Assembly (NCBI RefSeq): GCF_015776785.2 | Contig: NZ_LFMD02000003.1 | Location: 1,520,330-1,584,329, forward strand | Length of the DNA: 64,000 nucleotides | Direction: 5' to 3' | Source of the DNA: Kitasatospora sp. SUK 42 | Lineage (GTDB): Bacteria; Actinomycetota; Actinomycetes; Streptomycetales; Streptomycetaceae | In this document: positions 17,988 to 29,471 of the stretch, piece after piece | Position numbering within the stretch: the first letter of the stretch is position 1 | Layout: every line of letters starts with the position of its first letter | The notes under the pieces: model-generated | Databases searched by the model: none | Told to the model about the DNA's origin: nothing | What the model saw: the letters and a program-made list of their open reading frames with translations, nothing else | Program-made: the position numbers and the translations under genes

Positions 17988-20057
17988 TCAGTCCCCCGGG
18001 AAGCTCTTCTTCCACGGCGCGACCCAGTTGTTGCCCGGCTTCTCGACCACGGTGATCCGCGGCTGGAAGCCGGCGAGATCCTTGCGCAACCGGTCGCCGG
18101 TGGCCTTGTCGACGACCACCACGGTCATCGGCCGGCCGAGCTTCTCCGCGGCCGTCTTCACGTGGGCCAGCGCCGCCTCGTGCTCCGTGTCGTTCCGCAG
18201 CTCGGCACCGATGTTCACCCAGTGCGTCTCGTAGAACGCCCGCATGTCACCGCCGCGCCCGCGCAGCAGGGCCGCGAGCCAGGTCGACTTCAGGTTCTTG
18301 TAGTCGTCGTTGGAGTACAGCACCATCATCGGCTCGTTGATGCCGTCGAGGTCCCCCATGACGGTGGCGCCGTGACGCGGGCCGATGTCGCTCCAGGACT
18401 CGCCCCGGCTCCAGGCCATCAGGGAGTTCTGGTGCCAGGCCGTGGGCCCGCCCTTGAAGGACTCCATGCCCCACTGCACCCCGGCGAACAGGCTGAGCGC
18501 GGTCGCCACCGAGACCACCGAGAGCACGCCGTCACCGATCCTGCGCCGCAGCACCGGCACCCGGGCGGGCGAGGTGGTCCGCAGCAGCGGTCCGACGGCA
18601 CCGATCGAGACCAGGGCGATCACCACGCCGGTGCCGGCCAGCTTCTCGAAGTAGTACGAGACCTGCCCGATGGTGTGCATCTGCCACCAGGCGAAGCCGC
18701 CGATCACCACGCCGGCGCTGAGCACCACCGCCAGCTGCGCCTGCCCGGTGCCGGTCCGCCGGTTGGCGGGCACGGCCGCGGCCAGCAGCCCGAGCAGCAG
18801 GCCGCCGACCAGGATCGTCCGGTCGGCCGCGACGCTGGGCCCGCCCAGGTTGGACGTACTGGCGACGTCGAGGGAGGAGAGCACCGACACCACGCTCGGC
18901 AGGGCGGCCAGACCCAGCGTGACGACCCCGGCGAGGACGTACACCAGCCAGCGCGAGCGGCGGAAGCGCCGACGGTGGACCACCAGCGCGGCCGCCAGGC
19001 CGACCCCGGCGACGGCGCCGAACAGGTTGTAGACGTAGGTGACGGTGATCAGGCCGGCGCCGGCGAGCACCAGGAAGTCCGGCGTCCGCAGCGCGGGGCG
19101 GACCAGGAAGGCGGCCAGCAGGGCCACCATCAGCAGGCCGATGACCGTCGAGTCGAAGCCGTGCGTGACCAGGTCGGTGTAGTTGCTGGAGAACACCAGC
19201 GCCGCGACCGTCCCGCACACCGCCGCGGTGCGCCAGCCGCGCAGGCGCGGGCCGCCGATCCAGCGGGCCGCCCAGACCAGCGCCACACCGAACAGCGCGT
19301 AGGCGGCCAGGACGTAGAGCAGGTAGCGGTTCATGGTGTCGAGCGTCGACCCCAGGTCCGCCGAGGAGCGGAACAGCGAGTCGATCCAGGCCAGCAGGAA
19401 GTGCGAACCCTGCGGGTAGACCCCCTCGCCCGACATCATGTACGCCTTGGCGGCCTCCTGGTGCAGGAAGTTGTAGCCGCCGACGTGCTCGATGCCGACG
19501 AAGTAGGAGAAGTGGTTGAGCCGGTCCTCGGAGGTGGTCAGGAACTCCAGCCGCCAGCCCGGGCCCTTGCCCACCAGCGGCTTGTGCAGGTAGTGCCACA
19601 TCACGTAGCCGGTGCCGACGACCAGCAGGTCCGAGGGCCGGAAACGCAGCGGCAGCCGCGGCGCGCGGCGGCTCGCCCAGGCGGTCAGGGCCACCACGGA
19701 GAACAGCACACCGGAGGTCGGGACGGGGTCTATCCCCCACGGCCAGAGCGAGAACAGCAGGCCGGACACCAGCACTCCGCCGGCGATGATCAGCGCGGCC
19801 GCCACCAGCCGGTCGAGCAGCACCCCGCCGACCCGGATCACCGCGGCGACCGCCAGCACCAGCAACGGCAGGACCAGGAAGCCCAGGCCGGCCGAGATCA
19901 GCGCGGTGGGCACCAACCAGGACGCGAGCAGCGCGCCGGCCAGGAACGGCAGGCTGCGGGCCTGCCTGCCTGCGGAGCGCGGCGGAGACCCGGGGCTGGC
20001 ACCCGGCACGGCTTCCTCGGAAGAGGCGGTGGCCGCCGTGGTGCGGAGAGTGTCCAT
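17988..20057 (-). CDS. Large multispanning membrane protein, probable GT-C glycosyltransferase
   Basis: A 689-residue protein with a short basic N-terminus (residues 1-35), about 13-15 hydrophobic helices, and a C-terminal soluble domain of about 150 residues (from WGMESFKGGPTAWHQ onward). The first large loop contains SEDRLNHFSYFVGIEH and GEGVYPQGSHFLLAW. The acidic residues followed by a YPxG motif are similar in layout to the two other GT-C proteins of this locus, but overall sequence is different, so it is not a close paralogue. It is likely to act at the outer face with a lipid-linked sugar. It is flanked by terminators on both sides and therefore transcribed alone. The substrate is unknown. 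Confidence 0.65.
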   Translation of the reverse strand: MDTLRTTAATASSEEAVPGASPGSPPRSAGRQARSLPFLAGALLASWLVPTALISAGLGFLVLPLLVLAVAAVIRVGGVLLDRLVAAALIIAGGVLVSGLLFSLWPWGIDPVPTSGVLFSVVALTAWASRRAPRLPLRFRPSDLLVVGTGYVMWHYLHKPLVGKGPGWRLEFLTTSEDRLNHFSYFVGIEHVGGYNFLHQEAAKAYMMSGEGVYPQGSHFLLAWIDSLFRSSADLGSTLDTMNRYLLYVLAAYALFGVALVWAARWIGGPRLRGWRTAAVCGTVAALVFSSNYTDLVTHGFDSTVIGLLMVALLAAFLVRPALRTPDFLVLAGAGLITVTYVYNLFGAVAGVGLAAALVVHRRRFRRSRWLVYVLAGVVTLGLAALPSVVSVLSSLDVASTSNLGGPSVAADRTILVGGLLLGLLAAAVPANRRTGTGQAQLAVVLSAGVVIGGFAWWQMHTIGQVSYYFEKLAGTGVVIALVSIGAVGPLLRTTSPARVPVLRRRIGDGVLSVVSVATALSLFAGVQWGMESFKGGPTAWHQNSLMAWSRGESWSDIGPRHGATVMGDLDGINEPMMVLYSNDDYKNLKSTWLAALLRGRGGDMRAFYETHWVNIGAELRNDTEHEAALAHVKTAAEKLGRPMTVVVVDKATGDRLRKDLAGFQPRITVVEKPGNNWVAPWKKSFPGD

Positions 20058-20157
20058 CGAGAGCCCGAAATCCCATCCCCTGTAGGGGGCGCGCTCCCGC
20101 GCCCAGCTTCGCTCCGGTGTACGCCGCGAGCATAGTTGACGATTTTTTTGCGCAACG

Positions 20158-20203
20158 AAGGAGGGCCTGGTGAAGATCCGGGGATCTCCACCAGGCCCTC
20201 CTT
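20158..20203 (-). terminator. tuf / str-operon terminator
   Basis: A nearly perfect inverted repeat with 22-bp arms (20158-20179 and 20182-20203, one mismatch) and a 2-nt loop lies 41 nt after the tuf stop. On the minus strand it is followed within about 20 nt by a short C-G-rich stretch and then a CAAAAAAATC run, so it is not a classical U-tract terminator on that strand, but its stability makes it the best candidate for the end of the str operon. Confidence 0.85.
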
Positions 20204-20244
20204 CTCGACCGAAGGTCAGACGTCGGGGACGTCAGATCGTCAAA

Positions 20245-21438
<1,194 letters not shown>

Positions 21439-21557
21439 TGAGTCCTCCTGAGGACAGTTCCTGTACGCCGTGCTGACGTCAGTTGGTCTTTGATCGGGCT
21501 TGGTCCGTGGTGCCGGAAGCACCTCGTACCGTCCCGCGGGTGGGGGCCGGAGGCCCC

Positions 21558-21602
21558 GGGGGAATCCGGACGGATTCCCCCAGGTCGCCTCCTAATAGCC
21601 TA
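21558..21602 (-). promoter_or_regulatory. fusA-tuf intergenic hairpin and possible tuf promoter -10
   Basis: Within the 219-nt fusA-tuf gap, TAGGCT (fits TANNNT, 21597-21602, minus strand) could be a -10 box for tuf; the -35 region is poor. Downstream of it in the transcript is a perfect 10-bp hairpin (21558-21567 with 21572-21581, loop GGAC). This could be an attenuator or mRNA-stability element. A dedicated tuf1 promoter in this gap is known for other streptomycetes; its identity here is inference. Confidence 0.35.
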
Positions 21603-21657
21603 AGGGTTCGGAATCATCCCGAATGTCGGGCTGATCCTGAGGCCGGCAGAGCCGGAC

Positions 21658-23763
<2,106 letters not shown>

Positions 23764-23802
23764 GGTGGCTCGTTCTCTCTCTGTCTAGTGACGGGGTACG
23801 GA

Positions 23803-24273
23803 CTACCAGCGGTAGTGCGCGAAGGCCTTGTTGGACTCGGCCATCTTGTGGGTGTCCTCGCGACGCTTCACGGAAGCGCCCAGGCCGTTGCTGGCGTCGA
23901 GGATCTCGTTCATCAGACGCTCGGTCATGGTCTTCTCGCGACGGGCGCGGGAGTAACCGACCATCCAGCGCAGCGCCAGGGTGCTGGCGCGGCCCGGACG
24001 GACCTCGACCGGAACCTGGTAGGTCGCGCCACCGACACGGCGGGACTTGACCTCGAGGGCCGGCTTGACGTTCTCCAGCGCACGCTTCAGCGTGACGACC
24101 GGGTCCGAGCCGGTCTTCTCACGGACGCCCTCAAGGGCGCCGTAGACGATCCGCTCGGCGGTGGAGCGCTTGCCGTGCAGCAGGATCTTGTTGACCAGCT
24201 GGGTGACGACCGGGGAGCCGTAGACCGGGTCGATGATGACCGGGCGCTTCGGGGCGGGGCCCTTACGAGGCAT
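23803..24273 (-). CDS. rpsG: 30S ribosomal protein S7
   Basis: A 156-residue S7 starting [20 protein letters not shown]. It contains the conserved [22 protein letters not shown] segment and the C-terminal [14 protein letters not shown]7 organises the 16S rRNA 3' major domain at the tRNA E-site and is a translational repressor of the str operon in E. coli. It starts two bases after the rpsL stop. The longer in-frame reading through rpsL is a shadow. Confidence 0.97.
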   Translation of the reverse strand: MPRKGPAPKRPVIIDPVYGSPVVTQLVNKILLHGKRSTAERIVYGALEGVREKTGSDPVVTLKRALENVKPALEVKSRRVGGATYQVPVEVRPGRASTLALRWMVGYSRARREKTMTERLMNEILDASNGLGASVKRREDTHKMAESNKAFAHYRW

Positions 24274-24275
24274 TC

Positions 24276-24647
24276 TTACTTCTCCTTCTTGGCGCCGTAG
24301 CGGCTGCGGGCCTGCTTGCGGTTCTTGACACCCTGGGTGTCGAGCGAACCGCGGATGATCTTGTAGCGGACACCAGGAAGGTCCTTCACACGACCACCGC
24401 GCACCAGCACGATGGAGTGCTCCTGCAGGTTGTGGCCCTCGCCCGGGATGTAAGCGGTGACCTCGATCCCGCTGGTGAGGCGCACACGGGCGACCTTGCG
24501 GAGAGCCGAGTTCGGCTTCTTCGGGGTGGTCGTGTACACACGCGTGCAGACCCCACGGCGCTGCGGGGAGCCCTTCAGCGCGGGAGTCTTGTTCTTCTCG
24601 ACCTTGTCCTGCCGGCCCTTTCGGACCAGCTGCTGGATCGTAGGCAC
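24276..24647 (-). CDS. rpsL: 30S ribosomal protein S12
   Basis: A 123-residue S12, first gene of the str operon, starting with GTG ([15 protein letters not shown]) with GGAG 6 nt before. S12 lies at the decoding centre. The streptomycin-relevant residues look wild-type: both lysines in [12 protein letters not shown] and the lysine in [13 protein letters not shown] are present. A promoter with a good -35/-10 pair sits about 240 nt upstream, so there is a long 5' leader. The frame is open upstream of 24647 but has no conserved sequence. Confidence 0.97.
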   Translation of the reverse strand: MPTIQQLVRKGRQDKVEKNKTPALKGSPQRRGVCTRVYTTTPKKPNSALRKVARVRLTSGIEVTAYIPGEGHNLQEHSIVLVRGGRVKDLPGVRYKIIRGSLDTQGVKNRKQARSRYGAKKEK

Positions 24648-24890
24648 CGTTTCTCCGTTTTCTGTGTGCCAAGGCTTGGTGGAACTAACCTGTGGTGTTT
24701 TCCCTCGCACCTGACCCCGTGGTCGACCCACGCGGTCGGGTGTGTTGGGCTCTTCCGACGCGGAATCCCATGAGCTGATGTACAGCGACGGCGCTCTACG
24801 CGCGGCGCGCTGGAGGGCGCTCCGGCTCGGCGCGGCGACCGGTGTGCATGCACGCACAAGGACCCGGGGACACCCCAGGCACAAGGTCAG

Positions 24891-24919
24891 AGCGTACCTA
24901 GCGCATGGGGCTCGGTCAA
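24891..24919 (-). promoter_or_regulatory. str-operon (rpsL) promoter
   Basis: On the minus strand TTGACC (24914-24919) and TACGCT (24891-24896) are separated by exactly 17 bp, an excellent match to the principal sigma factor consensus of streptomycetes (TTGACN, TANNNT). The predicted start point is near 24885, giving a leader of about 240 nt before the rpsL GTG. Confidence 0.75.
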
Positions 24920-25313
24920 AACAAATGCAACGCCGCAGGTCGCGACCTTCGGCCGGGTGTCGCCGGGGTGTCCCGCACGCGACCGGCCGGTGTCGGGCCG
25001 CCCTTCACCCGCTCTACCACAGTCGGCGGCGGCCCGCCAGCGGGGGCCCCACCCGGCACCGCGGCTCCGGCACGCCCGCCGCCCCTCGTGGTGCGGGACG
25101 AACCGCGGAACCGGGCGACCGCCGGCCCGGCCCACCCACCACCGGAACCCGGCCGGAACCCGGCGCGGCTCACCCTTACGGAGGACACGCTCAGGGGATG
25201 CTCAAAGCGGGCGACAGCCTGTTCGGGCGGTGCCAGGCTAGGGCCCGTCTTCGAACTCCCGTCGTCCGCCCGTCCACGCGCCACCCACCCACGACCACAG
25301 ACAGAAGGCCGCC
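24920..25313. other. Intergenic region between str operon and ABC transporter
   Basis: About 390 nt between the rpsL promoter and the divergent ABC ATPase gene. I see no conserved open reading frame and no confident plus-strand promoter. CAGAAGGCC lies just before the ATG at 25314 as ribosome binding site. Confidence 0.4.
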
Positions 25314-26150
25314 ATGCAGGCGTCAGCACCACCGCCCTCCGACCTCCCCGGAGCGGACGCCCCGTCCGCCGTCAGCATCCGGGGACTGTGGAAGCACTTC
25401 GGCAGCCAGGCCGCCGTGGCCGGGCTCAGCCTGGAACTGCCCGCCGGGGCGTTCATCGGCCTGGTCGGACCGAACGGCGCGGGCAAGACCACCACCCTGT
25501 CCATGGTCACCGGCCTGCTCCGGCCCGACCAGGGCACCGTACTGGTGCACGGCGCCGACGTGTGGGCCGACCCGGTCTCGGTCAAGGCCCGGATCGGCAT
25601 CCTGCCCGAGGGCCTGCGGATGTTCGAGCGGCTCAGCGGCCGCGAACTGCTGCAGTACACCGGCCGGCTGCGCGGCCTGCCCGGCGCCGAGGTCGACCGC
25701 CGCGCCGAGGAGCTGCTGGCCGTCCTGGACCTCGGGCGGGACGCCGACAAGCTGGTCGCCGACTACTCCACCGGCATGCGCAAGAAGATCGGCCTGGCCG
25801 CCGCGCTGCTGCACAACCCCGACGTGCTGTTCCTGGACGAGCCCTTCGAGGGCGTCGACCCGGTCTCCGCCCAGACCATCCGCGGCGTGCTCAAGCGCTA
25901 CGCGGCGGCCGGCTCCACGGTGATCTTCTCCAGCCACGTGATGGAACTGGTCGAGCAGCTCTGCGACTGGGTCGCGGTGGTCAACGCCGGCCGGGTGATC
26001 GCCCAGGGCCCGCTGGACTCCGTCCGCGGCGGACGCAGCCTGCACGAGGCCTTCCTCGACCTGATCGGCGTCCGGACCGACGACGGCCAGGCGCTCGGCT
26101 GGCTCGGCGGCGGCCACGGCGCGGACGTGCCCGCCGGAGGCGCGCAGTGA
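25314..26150 (+). CDS. ABC transporter ATP-binding protein
   Basis: A 278-residue nucleotide-binding subunit of the ABC-2 exporter type. Walker A is GPNGAGKTT (residues 52-60), the Q-loop region is GILPEGLRMFERL, the ABC signature is YSTGMRKKIGLAAALL (a degenerate LSGGQ as in the drug/bacteriocin export branch), Walker B is DVLFLDEPFEGVDP, and the H-loop is SSHVMELVEQL. It probably pairs with the permease at 26377-27990. Between them lies a coupled repeat-built micro-ORF. The substrate is unknown. Confidence 0.9.
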   Translation: MQASAPPPSDLPGADAPSAVSIRGLWKHFGSQAAVAGLSLELPAGAFIGLVGPNGAGKTTTLSMVTGLLRPDQGTVLVHGADVWADPVSVKARIGILPEGLRMFERLSGRELLQYTGRLRGLPGAEVDRRAEELLAVLDLGRDADKLVADYSTGMRKKIGLAAALLHNPDVLFLDEPFEGVDPVSAQTIRGVLKRYAAAGSTVIFSSHVMELVEQLCDWVAVVNAGRVIAQGPLDSVRGGRSLHEAFLDLIGVRTDDGQALGWLGGGHGADVPAGGAQ

Positions 26151-26380
26151 GCGAGCGGAACGTCGTCACCGCCGAGCGGGGCGAGGCGGGCGCAGCGAGC
26201 GAGCGCAGCCAGGCGGGCGCAGTGAGCGAGCGCAGCGAGGTCACCGTCGAAAGGCGCGCACGGGCGAATGCCCCTGCCGAGCGCAGCCAGGCGGGCGCAG
26301 TGAGCGAGCGCAGCGAGGTCACCGTCGAAAGGCGCGCACGGGCGAATGCCCCTGCCGAGCGCAGCGAGGCGGGCGCATGA
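26147..26380 (+). CDS. Repeat-built micro-ORF between ABC subunits
   Basis: An open frame of 77 codons begins with GTG overlapping the ATPase stop (GTGA at 26147-26150) and ends with TGA overlapping the permease ATG (ATGA at 26377-26380). It encodes a charged, low-complexity peptide built from two perfect 26-residue repeats (ERSQAGAVSERSE plus VTVERRARANAPA) and a partial third (ERSEAGA). No homology, membrane helix or domain is visible. It may be only a translated spacer that keeps ribosomes flowing from ATPase to permease; whether the peptide does anything is unknown. Confidence 0.4.
   Translation: MSERNVVTAERGEAGAASERSQAGAVSERSEVTVERRARANAPAERSQAGAVSERSEVTVERRARANAPAERSEAGA
26201..26356 (+). 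repeat. Two perfect 78-bp tandem repeats
   Basis: Copies at 26201-26278 and 26279-26356 are identical over all 78 bases. A partial copy follows (26357-26376, one mismatch in 20 nt) and runs into the permease start. The unit is a multiple of three and keeps one frame open. It contains GCAGTGAGCGAGCG, the same sequence as the ATPase stop/start junction at 26145-26158, so the repeat looks like an amplified gene junction. Confidence 0.95.
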
Positions 26381-27990
26381 GCACGGCTGCGGTCCCCGAC
26401 GGGCGGACGGTGGTCCGCGCCCTGGTGGCGCTCAAGCTGCGGCTGCTGCGCAACGGGCTGCGCCGCAGCCCCGGCCGCACCGCCGTCTACGTCATCGGCG
26501 GCATCCTCGGCCTGGCCTTCGCGAGCGGCGTCGCCCTCGCCGTGGCCGCGCTGAACGGGCGCTACGCCGGCTCCGCGGACGCCGGGGTGATGCTGCTCGG
26601 CGTGCTCACCCTGGGCTGGGCCGCGCTGCCGCTGTTCCTCTTCTCCAGCGACGAGAGCGCCGACCCGACCCGGCTCACCATGCTGCCGCTGCGGCCCGGC
26701 CCGCTGCTGCGCGGCTCGCTGCTGGCCGCGCTGATCGGGCCGGGGCCGCTGATCAGCCTGGTGCTGGTGACCGGTGCGGCGCTGTCCGGCGCGGCGGGCG
26801 GCGCCTCGGCGGCGGCCGCGGTGGTCGGGGTGCCGCTCGCGGTGCTCTGCCTGGTCACGCTCTCCCGGGCGGTCGCGGCCGGCAACGCCCGGATGCTCTC
26901 CAGCCGCCGCGGCAAGGACTTCGCCATCTTCGGCGGGCTGGCCTTCGCACTGCTGGTCCAGGCCGCCAACGTCGGTTCGCAGAGCGTCTTCGGCCGCCGG
27001 GGCGGGCCCATCGACCTCAGCCCGCTCAAGCCGATCGCCGCGGTGCTGCGCTGGATCCCGCCGATCAGCGCGGCGGACGCCACCCGCACCGCCGGCGAGG
27101 GCGACTACGGGCTCGCGCTGCTCCAGCTGGCCGCGGCCGCGGTGCTGCTGGTCCTGCTGCTGCGCTGGTGGCGGAGCAGCCTGCAGGAGCTGATGGTCAC
27201 CGCCGACTCCTCCACCCTGGAGGTGGCGCGCGGGGTGGAGCGCTCGCGCGAGTGGCGCTTCCTGCCCGAGGGCCGGGCCGGCGCGGTGATGCAGCGTCAC
27301 CTGCGGTACGCCTGGCGCGAGCCGCGGGCCAAGGCCGCGGTGTTCACCAGCATCGGGATGACCCTGGTGATCTGCGTGCTGTCGATGGTTCAGGGCTGGT
27401 CCAGCGTCTACCTGCTGGCGATGACCGGGACGTTCCTCGGGCTGCAGATGCTCAACCTGTTCGGCATGGACGGTTCGGCGTTCTGGATGGTCGCCGCCAC
27501 CCTGCGCACCCCGGCCGACGCCCGGGACGAGCTGCGCGGCCGGGCGTACGCGGTGCTGTCGTACGCCGTCCCGGTCTCGGTGGTGCTCGGGCTGGTGCTG
27601 GCCGCCGTCACCGGCGACTGGGCCGGGCTGCCGTCGGCGCTCGGCCTAGCGCTGGCGATGCTCGGCTGCGGCGTGGCGCTCGGCGCGCTGTTCAGCGTGC
27701 TCGCGCCGTACACCATGCCCGCCGACAGCAACCCGATGCGCAGCGCCGCCCCCGGGCAGGGCGGGCTGATCATGCTCAACCAGTTCGGCTCGATGGTCGG
27801 TGTCGCGCTGCTCAACCTGCCGGTCGGCGGCTACCTGCTCTGGGCGCTCACCTCGGACGGGCCGACCTGGCCGCTGCTGCTGCTCGGGCCGCTCTACGGC
27901 GGCCTGATCGCCGCGCTCGGCATCCGGCTGGCGGCCGCCCGGCTGCTGGAACGCACCCCGGAGATCCTGGCCAAGGCCATCGAGCGCTGA
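26377..27990 (+). CDS. ABC transporter permease
   Basis: A 537-residue membrane protein with about 12-14 hydrophobic helices starting near residue 35 (TAVYVIGGILGLAFASGVALAV). Soluble loops occur around residues 265-310 (SSLQELMVTADSSTLEVARG) and PLFLFSSDESADPTRL near 90. It fits the large ABC-2-type exporters encoded with their own ATPase. The ATG overlaps the stop of the repeat micro-ORF. The C-terminus (LLERTPEILAKAIER) is followed by a terminator. The substrate is unknown. Confidence 0.82.
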   Translation: MSTAAVPDGRTVVRALVALKLRLLRNGLRRSPGRTAVYVIGGILGLAFASGVALAVAALNGRYAGSADAGVMLLGVLTLGWAALPLFLFSSDESADPTRLTMLPLRPGPLLRGSLLAALIGPGPLISLVLVTGAALSGAAGGASAAAAVVGVPLAVLCLVTLSRAVAAGNARMLSSRRGKDFAIFGGLAFALLVQAANVGSQSVFGRRGGPIDLSPLKPIAAVLRWIPPISAADATRTAGEGDYGLALLQLAAAAVLLVLLLRWWRSSLQELMVTADSSTLEVARGVERSREWRFLPEGRAGAVMQRHLRYAWREPRAKAAVFTSIGMTLVICVLSMVQGWSSVYLLAMTGTFLGLQMLNLFGMDGSAFWMVAATLRTPADARDELRGRAYAVLSYAVPVSVVLGLVLAAVTGDWAGLPSALGLALAMLGCGVALGALFSVLAPYTMPADSNPMRSAAPGQGGLIMLNQFGSMVGVALLNLPVGGYLLWALTSDGPTWPLLLLGPLYGGLIAALGIRLAAARLLERTPEILAKAIER

Positions 27991-28006
27991 GCCGAACCGT
28001 TTCACC

Positions 28007-28039
28007 GGGCGCCCGGTCCCGCCCAGGGACCGGGCGCCC
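28007..28039 (+). terminator. Hairpin terminator after ABC permease
   Basis: A perfect inverted repeat with 14-bp arms (28007-28020 and 28026-28039) and a 5-nt loop, 17 nt after the permease stop. Confidence 0.85.
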
Positions 28040-28138
28040 TCGCGTACCCGGCTCCGCCGGTCGGCCCCCGGTCGGCCCCCGGCACTCCGGCATCATGGAC
28101 AGGAGGAACCGGACCGTCGAGGAGAGCAGGACACCACC

Positions 28139-29434
28139 GTGGGCAAGCGCGCGCAGCAGGGCGGGAACGCCGGGCCGCTGCTGGAGCAGGCGGTGCGGTC
28201 CGTACTCACCGCTCCGGAGGACGGGCTGGACCTCGCACTGGACACCGGGGCCTCGCTGCTGGCCGCCTCGGCCGGGCAGTGGCCGGCGGTCAGCCGGGCG
28301 CTGCTGGGGTACGCGGACACCGCGGTGGGCCGCTGCTGGTCGGCCGGGTGGCGCCCGGCGGACCTGGTGCGGGTGGTGCGGCGCGAGCTGAAGGCCGTCC
28401 ACCTGGCGCTCGCGGTGGACCTGATCGCCGCCGAGGGCCGCCGCCACCCCGCCGCGCACCTGGACCGCCGCTGGCAGGAGCAGCTGCGCGAGCTGGCGGC
28501 CGAGGTCTGGTGGTCCGACGACGCGCAGTACCTCGGCGCCTTCGCCGACCGGCACCGGCTGGACCGCTTCGCGCTCGCCACCTCCGCGCTGGAGCTGCTG
28601 CGCACCTGGGGCCGGCTGCCGCCGATCGCCCCGGTGGGCCCGGCGCCGGGGCAGGCGGGGCAGGCGGGGCAGCCGGGGCGGCCGCAGCCCTCCGCACCGG
28701 CGGCCGGCGAGCCGCGGATGCTGGCCCGGATCCGGGCGCTGCTGGCCAAGGCCGAGTCCACCGAGTACCCGGAGGAGGCCGAGGCACTGACCGCCAAGGC
28801 CCAGCAGCTGATGGCCCAGCACAGCATCGACGAGGCGCTGCTGGCCGCCTCCGGGACCGACCGCGACACCCCGGCGGCGCTGCGGATCGGCGTGGACAAC
28901 CCGTACGAGAGCCCCAAGACGATGCTGCTGGACGCGGTCGCGGCCGCGAACCGCTGCCGGGTGGTGTGGGCGAAGGAGTTCGGCTTCTGCACGGTGATCG
29001 GCTTCGACGGCGACCTGGACGGCGTCGAGCTGCTCTACACCTCGCTGCTGGTGCAGGCCACCCACGCGCTCAACAAGGCCGGCTCCCGCCGGGACTCGCG
29101 CAGCAAGGCGTTCCGGCACTCCTTCCTGGTCGCGTACGCGACGCGGATCCGCGAACGGCTGACCGCCGCCACCGAGCGGGCCACCAGCGCCGCCGCGGCC
29201 GGCCGCCACCTGCGCGAGGACGGCACCGAGGAGCAGCTGCTGCCGGACGCCCGGCTGCTGCCCGCACTGGCCGCCCGCTCGGCGGCGGTGGACGAGGAGG
29301 TGGGCAGGCTGTTCCCGAAGCTGGTCTCGCAGCGGGTCCGGGTCAGCGACGGCGTGGGCTGGGCGGCCGGGCGGGCCGCCGCCGACCGCGCCGCCCTGCA
29401 CGGGCGTTCCGGGGCGATCGGCCGGCGGAACTGA
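28139..29434 (+). CDS. DUF2786 domain protein
   Basis: A 431-residue soluble protein with a GTG start and AGGA 7 nt before it. The DUF2786 signature MLARIRALLAKAESTEYPEEAEAL followed by TAKAQQLMAQHSIDEALL lies at about residues 194-235. Before it is an Ala/Gly/Gln/Pro-rich linker (about 165-192), and after it come RIGVDNPYESPKTMLLDAVA and an SKAFRHSFLVAYATRIRERL segment. DUF2786 is also found in phage and plasmid proteins and often next to WLM/SprT-like metal sites; no HExxH is seen here. The function is not known. It is 37 nt upstream of the ADP-ribosylglycohydrolase gene and may be co-transcribed. Confidence 0.8.
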   Translation: MGKRAQQGGNAGPLLEQAVRSVLTAPEDGLDLALDTGASLLAASAGQWPAVSRALLGYADTAVGRCWSAGWRPADLVRVVRRELKAVHLALAVDLIAAEGRRHPAAHLDRRWQEQLRELAAEVWWSDDAQYLGAFADRHRLDRFALATSALELLRTWGRLPPIAPVGPAPGQAGQAGQPGRPQPSAPAAGEPRMLARIRALLAKAESTEYPEEAEALTAKAQQLMAQHSIDEALLAASGTDRDTPAALRIGVDNPYESPKTMLLDAVAAANRCRVVWAKEFGFCTVIGFDGDLDGVELLYTSLLVQATHALNKAGSRRDSRSKAFRHSFLVAYATRIRERLTAATERATSAAAAGRHLREDGTEEQLLPDARLLPALAARSAAVDEEVGRLFPKLVSQRVRVSDGVGWAAGRAAADRAALHGRSGAIGRRN

Positions 29435-29471
29435 TAGAACGTACCCCGCCACGAACGAAGGGGGATTCGAC

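Noticed and set aside
5514-20057. Firm naming of the GT-C proteins as arabinofuranosyltransferases
   Set aside because: Layout and a few motifs fit, but no decisive residue or donor evidence can be read, so only the general class is given.
24276-24647. Streptomycin-resistance type changes in S12
   Set aside because: The lysines in TTPKKPNS and GGRVKDLPG are wild-type.
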